Position numbers and translations under genes: made by a program | The notes under the pieces: model-generated | Told to the model about the DNA's origin: nothing | The model's database searches: none | The model's input: only the letters and a program-made list of their open reading frames with translations | Source of the DNA: Saturnia japonica | Taxonomy: Eukaryota > Arthropoda > Insecta > Lepidoptera > Saturniidae | Assembly (NCBI GenBank): GCA_033032175.1 | Contig: CM065325.1 | Coordinates: 8,894,930 to 8,958,929 of the forward strand | Length of the DNA: 64,000 bases | Direction of reading: 5' to 3' | Part shown: positions 14,901-23,900 of the stretch, in pieces | Layout: each line of letters opens with the position of its first letter | How positions within the stretch are numbered: position 1 is the first letter of the stretch

Positions 14901-17900
14901 CTATGCACAGCCAAACGAACTTTCGTAGAAATTCTCTGGCTGCTCATAAAGGAGTGCAATACCCCATTCACCATATTACCGGCATTTACTCTCCTTCTAA
15001 CATCACTCTCATACTTTCCATCTCTAGTAAACATCGAACCCAAGAATACAAACTCACTTACTTGCTCCAGTTCGTCCCCATCAATCCGGCACATACTTCT
15101 GTCATGCTCTCTTCCTTTTCAAACATCGAAACTTTTGTCTTCTTTGCATTGACTTTAATTCCCTTTCTTTCCAAAGCTTCATTCATAATAGCCACCATCG
15201 CTTGCAAATCCTTAGCCGACGATGCAAGTAAAACTTGATCATCAGCGTAAAGAAGACATTTGACAAGTACCTCGTTCATTCTCAGTCCACAATCACTCTC
15301 TTTCAAATCTTTCAGACAATTATCCATGAATAGATTGAACAGCCAAATACACGCTACACATCCCTGTCTAATACCTTTTGGATATCAATCCATTCAGTGT
15401 ATGCTCCGTTTATTCTAACACAAGCACTAGAATCCTCATAGAGAGATTTCAATGCTTGTATAAGATAACAGCTCACCCCATGCTTACACAATGTCAGCCA
15501 CAACTCATTTCTCATCACTTTGTCATGGGCCTTTTCTAAATCTAAAAATGCACAAAAGACATTTTGGTTTGTTGCCAAATATTTTTCCATACTACTGATT
15601 CATTTATTACTTCATTACTGACCCTCCACCATAAATCTCTCTACCAACAATGTTACAGTTAGCGTATCTTTCTCCGGGTCGTCTCCATACTTTGACCCTT
15701 CTATCATCTAAGTTAAGACAGAATCTGGACTCATCAGTAAGGAGTACTTTCTGCAAGAGTCATCATCCCAATTTTGGTGCGAACAAGCAAAGTTGGACCT
15801 AGCTACTCGATGACCTGCGGTGAGCAAAGAGCCTCTATAACAGCCGCCTCAAGTCTTCTTCTAATCGTTTGGTACTAACTGTCACTTGTCGAACTTCCTG
15901 CAGCTTGTTTCATACCTCGAAAGAAGTCAAAACGTGGTTTCTGAGGACACTGCTTACAATAAATCTGTTGTCCCTCACTGTTGTTACTCTTTTGCGACCT
16001 TGTCCTTTACGTCTTGTACAAGGTGTCCAGAAAGGGTATCGGGTATTTGTTTTCGCGCCATATTCGAAACGGGGCGTCTAAAGGGTGCGGGGAGGGGTTC
16101 GTGGCGTCCGCCATTTTGTGGAGTTTTAGTCACGATGGAACAGTACTCGGGGGACGCATCGCGCATTTTGCGTACGAGCGTATTATCGTAATGGTGATTC
16201 AATAGTGACTGCTCAACGTCTCTGTCGTGCGGAATATCGTACACGCCACGCGCCAAGTGACGATAGCATTAGGAAATGGATCAGGATGTTCGAGAATACA
16301 GGTGCGACAGTTAAAATTCAAAACTCTGGTCGTCCTAGTTCAGTTCGCGATGAAGAAACAATTGAATAAGTTGAGGCGTCGGTTCGTCAAAATCCGTCTT
16401 TATCCATCCGAAAGCGAAGCCAAGCGTTGAACATCAAAAAATCGTCTTTACATTCGATTTTAAAGAAAGACTTACATCTAAAAGCCTATAAAATTCAATT
16501 GGTTCAAGAATTGAAGGATACGGACTATGCTAATCGACTGAATTTTGCGAACGAAATGCTGCAGCAATTTAACAACTTTAACAACATACTGTTCAGTGAC
16601 GAAGCAAATTTTCACCTGAATGGTCATGTTAATAAGCAGAATTGTCGGTACTGGGCAGTGGAGAATCCGAGACGAAAGCATGAACGACCCCTGCATAGCC
16701 CAAAGGTCGTTGTTTGGGCCGCTATGTCTGCTAAAGGCATAATTGGTCCTTATTTTCATGAAGATCAACGAGGCCGAGCAATTAATGTGAATAGTGACCG
16801 TTATTGCGATATGTTGCGAAATTTTTTGGTCCCAGAGTTGCAGGAGTTTGCAGGTTTCAACTCAAGAACGTGGTTCCAGCAAGATGGGGCCACTTACCAT
16901 ACCTCAAATGACTCAATGGAAGTTGTTAACGAATTATTCCCTAATAAAGTCATTTCGCCAAGGGGTAACATCAACTGGCCTCCCAGAAGCCCCGACCTTA
17001 GCCCGCTTGACTATTTTGCATGGGGATACCTTAAAAGTAAGGTTTATCAAAACAATCCGACGAATCTAACCCAGTTAAAGCAAAACATCAGGTCAGAAAT
17101 GGCAGCAATATCGATAGCTATGTGTCAACGTGTTATCGCCAATCTTCGTTTCCGTTTAGATGAGTGCCAGCAACGTAACGGTCATCATTTGGATAACATC
17201 ATCTTTTCCAAATAATTCTCCAATTCATATGCTAATAATAAACAATAAACTTTTTTATTGCATACAAATAATTTTTGTTTCATTGAACTTACAAATACCC
17301 GATACCCTTTCTGGACACCTTGTATAATCTCCGGTCTGCCGGTATCGTTTAACATTGCGAAAAATCACAGACTTGGACACTCGTACTGTTTGAATCACTT
17401 CATTGTAAGTGCAACAATTTTCTATTAAATTTACAGTTTTAGACACCCGAGTAACGGTGAGATCCGGCATTATCACTCAGACGTATCAAATGAAGTTCCC
17501 TTACATCAATAATAACAATTTATTGTTAAAAAAAAAATTTTTTTTTTATTAAATACAACGAAAGCCTGCAGAATTTCATACACTACGTATCAAAGAAATT
17601 AACAAATAGCCAAAAAAAAAAAACAATTGAAAGTCGTAAGTAAAATTCTACACAAAATCTTCTTTTTTCAAATTACATAACATTATATCATATGGCCAGT
17701 ATGAAATAAGAAAATATTTTCTGTTATTCATAATAGCCACCATCGCTTGCAAATCCTTAGCCGACGATGCAAGTAAAACTTGATCATCAGCGTAAAGAAG
17801 ACATTTGACAAGTACCTCGTTCATTCTCAGTCCACAATCACTCTCTTTCAAATCTTTCAGACAATTATCCATGAATAGATTGAACAGCCAAATACACGCT

Positions 17901-20900
17901 ACACATCCCTGTCTAATACCTTTTGGATATCAATCCATTCAGTGTATGCTCCGTTTATTCTAACACAAGCACTAGAATCCTCATAGAGAGATTTCAATGC
18001 TTGTATAAGATAACAGCTCACCCCATGCTTACACAATGTCAGCCACAACTCATTTCTCATCACTTTGTCATGGGCCTTTTCTAAATCTAAAAATGCACAA
18101 AAGACATTTTGGTTTGTTGCCAAATATTTTTCCATACTACTGATTCATTTATTACTTCATTACTGACCCTCCACCATAAATCTCTCTACCAACAATGTTA
18201 CAGTTAGCGTATCTTTCTCCGGGTCGTCTCCATACTTTGACCCTTCTATCATCTAAGTTAAGACAGAATCTGGACTCATCAGTAAGGAGTACTTTCTGCA
18301 AGAGTCATCATCCCAATTTTGGTGCGAACAAGCAAAGTTGGACCTAGCTACTCGATGACCTGCGGTGAGCAAAGAGCCTCTATAACAGCCGCCTCAAGTC
18401 TTCTTCTAATCGTTTGGTACTAACTGTCACTTGTCGAACTTCCTGCAGCTTGTTTCATACCTCGAAAGAAGTCAAAACGTGGTTTCTGAGGACACTGCTT
18501 ACAATAAATCTGTTGTCCCTCACTGTTGTTACTCTTTTGCGACCTTGTCCTTTACGTCTTGTACAAGGTGTCCAGAAAGGGTATCGGTATTTGTTTTCGC
18601 GCCATATTCGAAACGGGGCGTCTAAAGGGTGCGGGAGGTTCGTGGCGTCCGCCATTTTGTGGAGTTTTAGTCACGATGGAACAGTACTCGGACCATCGCG
18701 CATTTTGCGTACGAGCGTATTATCGTAATGGTGATTCAATAGTGACTGCTCAACGTCTCTGTCGTGCGGAATATCGTACACGCCACGCGCCAAGTGACGA
18801 TAGCATTAGGAAATGGATCAGGATGTTCGAGAATACAGGTGCGACAGTTAAAATTCAAAACTCTGGTCGTCTAGTTCAGTTCGCGATGAAGAAACAATTG
18901 AATAAGTTGAGGCGTCGGTTCGTCAAAATCCGTCTTTATCCATCCGAAAGCGAAGCCAAGCGTTGAACATCAAAAAATCGTCTTTACATTCGATTTTAAA
19001 GAAAGACTTACATCTAAAAGCCTATAAAATTCAATTGGTTCAAGAATTGAAGGATACGGACTATGCTAATCGACTGAATTTTGCGAACGAAATGCTGCAG
19101 CAATTTAACAACTTTAACAACATACTGTTCAGTGACGAAGCAAATTTTCACCTGAATGGTCATGTTAATAAGCAGAATTGTCGGTACTGGGCAGTGGAGA
19201 ATCCGAGACGAAAGCATGAACGACCCCTGCATAGCCCAAAGGTCGTTGTTTGGGCCGCTATGTCTGCTAAAGGCATAATTGGTCCTTATTTTCATGAAGA
19301 TCAACGAGGCCGAGCAATTAATGTGAATAGTGACCGTTATTGCGATATGTTGCGAAATTTTTTGGTCCCAGAGTTGCAGGAGTTTGCAGGTTTCAACTCA
19401 AGAACGTGGTTCCAGCAAGATGGGGCCACTTACCATACCTCAAATGACTCAATGGAAGTTGTTAACGAATTATTCCCTAATAAAGTCATTTCGCCAAGGG
19501 GTAACATCAACTGGCCTCCCAGAAGCCCCGACCTTAGCCCGCTTGACTATTTTGCATGGGGATACCTTAAAAGTAAGGTTTATCAAAACAATCCGACGAA
19601 TCTAACCCAGTTAAAGCAAAACATCAGGTCAGAAATGGCAGCAATATCGATAGCTATGTGTCAACGTGTTATCGCCAATCTTCGTTTCCGTTTAGATGAG
19701 TGCCAGCAACGTAACGGTCATCATTTGGATAACATCATCTTTTCCAAATAATTCTCCAATTCATATGCTAATAATAAACAATAAACTTTTTTATTGCATA
19801 CAAATAATTTTTGTTTCATTGAACTTACAAATACCCGATACCCTTTCTGGACACCTTGTATAATCTCCGGTCTGCCGGTATCGTTTAACATTGCGAAAAA
19901 TCACAGACTTGGACACTCGTACTGTTTGAATCACTTCATTGTAAGTGCAACAATTTTCTATTAAATTTACAGTTTTAGACACCCGAGTAACGGTGAGATC
20001 CGGCATTATCACTCAGACGTATCAAATGAAGTTCCCTTACATCAATAATAACAATTTATTGTTAAAAAAAAAATTTTTTTTTTATTAAATACAACGAAAG
20101 CCTGCAGAATTTCATACACTACGTATCAAAGAAATTAACAAATAGCCAAAAAAAAAAAACAATTGAAAGTCGTAAGTAAAATTCTACACAAAATCTTCTT
20201 TTTTCAAATTACATAACATTATATCATATGGCCAGTATGAAATAAGAAAATATTTTCTGTTATTCTACCTTTTTATAGCGTTCCTCTAAATATGTCCATG
20301 AGGGTATATTCGAATTGAGTAACCTCCGTCTTTTTTTGAAGTCGGTTAATAAAATAAAATAGATTTGTACAACGAACGGTATCAAGTACCTATGTACCTG
20401 CTCGCAACTTTTTAACTTATAACATAACTAAATAGCTAATCGATATTTTCCAGCAACTGCGCATGAGAGGCAATCCAGTCTCCAGAGTCAGCGAAACAGA
20501 TGGAATTAACCACACTCAGCATGCATCGTCACTTAATTACATATTATGTGAATGTAGTCGTATTTCGAAACGTCAGTCTTCAATGCAATATGCAAATCTG
20601 TGTTATTATAGTGTTTAAATTGTAAAATAATAAGTAGATATGCAGTTAATGCTGAATTAATGTTTGAAGTGGTAGTCAAAGTTATAAGGGAGACTTGCAC
20701 GTCTTCATCATAGATAGAGTATGATTGATACAAAGCGATGTGGGGTAACTAATTGGTTGCGTGTAAAGCTACTGTCGACCGCAGCCGATTGCGGCGATAA
20801 CCGCGAAGGCAACGCGCGCAACACTGAGTGACACCATCTAGGTACCTAACTACTCCTATGTAGGTACGCTCTAACATTTAACATAGAATTGCTGCTTTTA

Positions 20901-23900
20901 TTACCAATTTACGCTTATTCGGGAACATGTAACGCTTCGATAATACCAAAGATTTACCCGAGTAAATATTATTGAACATTCTATTTTTAATAATTTACTG
21001 CTTTATTCTTTATAATAAGAGTAACCAACCGTGCCCCATGGTTTCACCTGTGTTAAATTTATTTGACCAACTCTCCAGTGCGCCGCCATCCCGCGCCGTC
21101 AACGAACCCGCGTAGCCTATTTAATTGTGGTTCCCACACCCCGTAGGGAACTACAGCTTGCCGGATTGATTGATGTTCATGGTCTCTGCTTCTTAGGATC
21201 GTAATGTGTTATTTTATAGCTAAGTTTTACATAAGCTATAAACAAAAATAAATTTTCAACCCTGACTGATAGTTCTCGAGATTAGCACGTTCATACAAAA
21301 AAACGAACAATCTCTTAAGCTTTATAATATTACAGCATAGATAGTAAGTGTTTTGAATTTACCTACCAGTAGCCCAATGAACAACAGTGTGATGCTCATC
21401 GTCTCTAGCGTTTACGTCAGCGCCGGCGGCTAATAGGGCCTGCACCAGCGGTACATTCCCGTGTACCACAGCGAGGTGGAGTGGCGTCAAACCGTCGGCG
21501 TCACGAGCGTCAGCCAAGGCAGGCGCGGACATCAGTACGCGGTCTGCACACGCCGCACGCGCAGCCTGACTCGTGCCGCCCGCGCCGCCGCTTGATGCAC
21601 AATAGTGCAAAGCGCAACGCAGACCTCTGTCACGGACTCGTACTGATGATGGCTGTATTGTACCATTAAAAACAACCAATAATATCTAAATAATTATGAA
21701 ATTGAATATCTATTTACTAATTGAACGCAAAAAAAAATTATTATTAGCAGAATAAGAGAATGTATTTTTGAAGTGAAACGTTTGGACGGGAATAAAAGCG
21801 TTCTGGTGGAACGTCGTTTTACGTGTCATTCAGCCAGTGTCGCATCTGGTCGGTTCTTTCCGACTAAGCGCTTCTTAGTCAATGAACGTTTCCTCTACTA
21901 TCCACACTAGTGATGTAACAAATGTTGCATTTTAGCCAAAGATCGATCAGCAAGTCGTGAAAAATATTTTACATTTATTTAGGAATAGCGACTTAAGATT
22001 ACATTCTTATTCAAATTCAAAGCATCCTTTTATTGAAAATGAAGATCTGCTTCTTAAATAAAAGGTTAAAATAACAATAAATATGTTATTATTTCTCCTG
22101 TAGCCAGAGAATATTTGGTAAATTCACACACAAGTGTGCCCAGAGAAAGAGTTTTTTGTGGAGCTGGGCTTTATACTTTGGGCATATACTTCATCGAAAC
22201 AGTCTGCATGGCGAAAGAGCCTCAAAACTATATTTTTAAAGTTGAACATTCCTTCCTTTACTTCAATGTATTTATTAAGAATTTAAAGTTATAGCAAGTT
22301 TAATTATTCTAGTGGCCAAATTTGTAGTTTAGGTATATTTCAGTATCTTTAATTCATCCATTTAGCCCCCATTTACCCACTGCTGAGTGTAGGCCTCTTC
22401 TCGCTCATGTAAATCCTCTCTACCTTGCACGACTGTCATCTAGAGTTTACCCGCCACCCTCGCAATATTGTCGGACTATAGAGCTGGCGGTCTGCCTCGC
22501 AATTGTTTTCCACCTCTGTGTCACCACTCTGAAATCCCGTTGATCCATCGTCCGTCTTCTCGTCTGCCGAGTGTCCCGCCCACCTCCACTTTAGTCTCGT
22601 GACTCGCTTGCCAGTATTTTCAACCTTTGTTCTCCTCCGAATTTTTACGTTTGGTAGACGATCCACGAGGGAAATACTCAACTAGGCCCGCTCCATGGCA
22701 CCTTGTGGAGCTTTTAATTTAAACGTATTGCTTTTTGTGAGCGTCCACGTTTCGACACCGTACCTATGGATGGGTAAGTCACATTGACCTTAGTCTTCAG
22801 GCACAATGGTAAGTTCCATTTAAAGACATGTTTTAGTTTACCGAAGGCAGCCAGAATTGAATTCTCCTCGAGATCTCCTTCAAATGAGGTTCTTGTCTAA
22901 ATGATAAATGATGTTCAAGATATACGTATTTATCAACAATGTCAACGTTGTACGTGTTTACACTTAAATTACACACACAAAAAGAAAATATATAGTGAAA
23001 ATGAAACCTATTGATATTAGAACATTATGAATATTAGAACCAAACTTTTTTTTTAAAACAAAAATATATATTGTTTTGTTTTCTTTAAAGATAAATTATA
23101 ACTTTATTTGCAGAAAGTTATGTGTTCATTATTTTGTTTTTCTGTTATTATTTGATTATCCTTAATTCTTAGAAAAAATATAACAGTGGAATGTCAAAGC
23201 CAAAGGTTATAAGTATAACATTTTAGACATTAAAGTTTAATTTTGATTCAAATAATTAATTGAGTTTTGTGTAAATAAACATTAGTGTAGATTAATTGCG
23301 TATATAAACACTGTTCCATAATATTTATTATTCAGTTATAAGTCAATAAAAAAATATAAATCTTATAATTTCTAGTATCATTCCATATCCATTCAGATAT
23401 AATTTCCTCTTACGAATACGAAGACGAATGTGAAAAATCCAACATTCGTTACATCACTAATCCACATTCAGTACGTGTACCAGTCTACGTGTGTATCAGC
23501 GTAGTTTGTTTGCTAACCTTATAGGTTATTGTCAATATCCTTGAGTTCAAGTTTATATAACAATAATGTAAAACTATTTTTTTAAATATTTAGTAAAGTC
23601 TTTTATTAATATTTATAAAATATAGTATTATAGTCGTACAAGATCGTGCGCGACCATCCTATGTTTCCAACAGACGTTGGCGGGTGCAAGGTAATAAATA
23701 CTACGACAAGGGAGACAGGTAATATAGCGGGGGTGGGAAACGCGTGCAATTTTATTGTGTGACATATGCGCGCAGTCACAGTACACTAAAGTAAACAGTA
23801 TAACTTCTTCATACAAACGGCCGAAACGAAATCTAGGTAAATTTCAATACACAATAGTCGTGAGTGCGCAATTTATAACTAACTAGCAACTCGCCCCTGC

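Larger units (their letters stand above)
13461..20304 (-). mobile_element. Tc1-type transposon (DD34E), hugely expanded by nested insertions
   Basis: The ends are CACTCATTGACATATTTAGA (13461) and its near-complement at 20304, each flanked by TA. The minus-strand transposase is scattered. The HTH start ([20 protein letters not shown]) is at 17471 and again at 20007. Next comes [20 protein letters not shown] (about 16018-15960). The middle ([29 protein letters not shown]) reaches about 15613. The C-terminal part at 14370-13990 has HDNARPHAA and [12 protein letters not shown], with 34 residues between the last Asp and Glu, and [14 protein letters not shown] lies at about 13780. Stops interrupt every part. 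A foldback element, a LINE and a mariner sit inside it, and a 2.5-kb piece is tandemly duplicated. Confidence 0.85.

Noticed and set aside
16478..19304. Repeated minus-strand 96-codon frames
   Set aside because: They are antisense shadows of the mariner transposase and occur twice only because of the tandem duplication.
20262..20304. Right Tc1 end as a separate short insertion
   Set aside because: It is the inverted partner of 13461, and unit 2 of the duplication runs straight into it.
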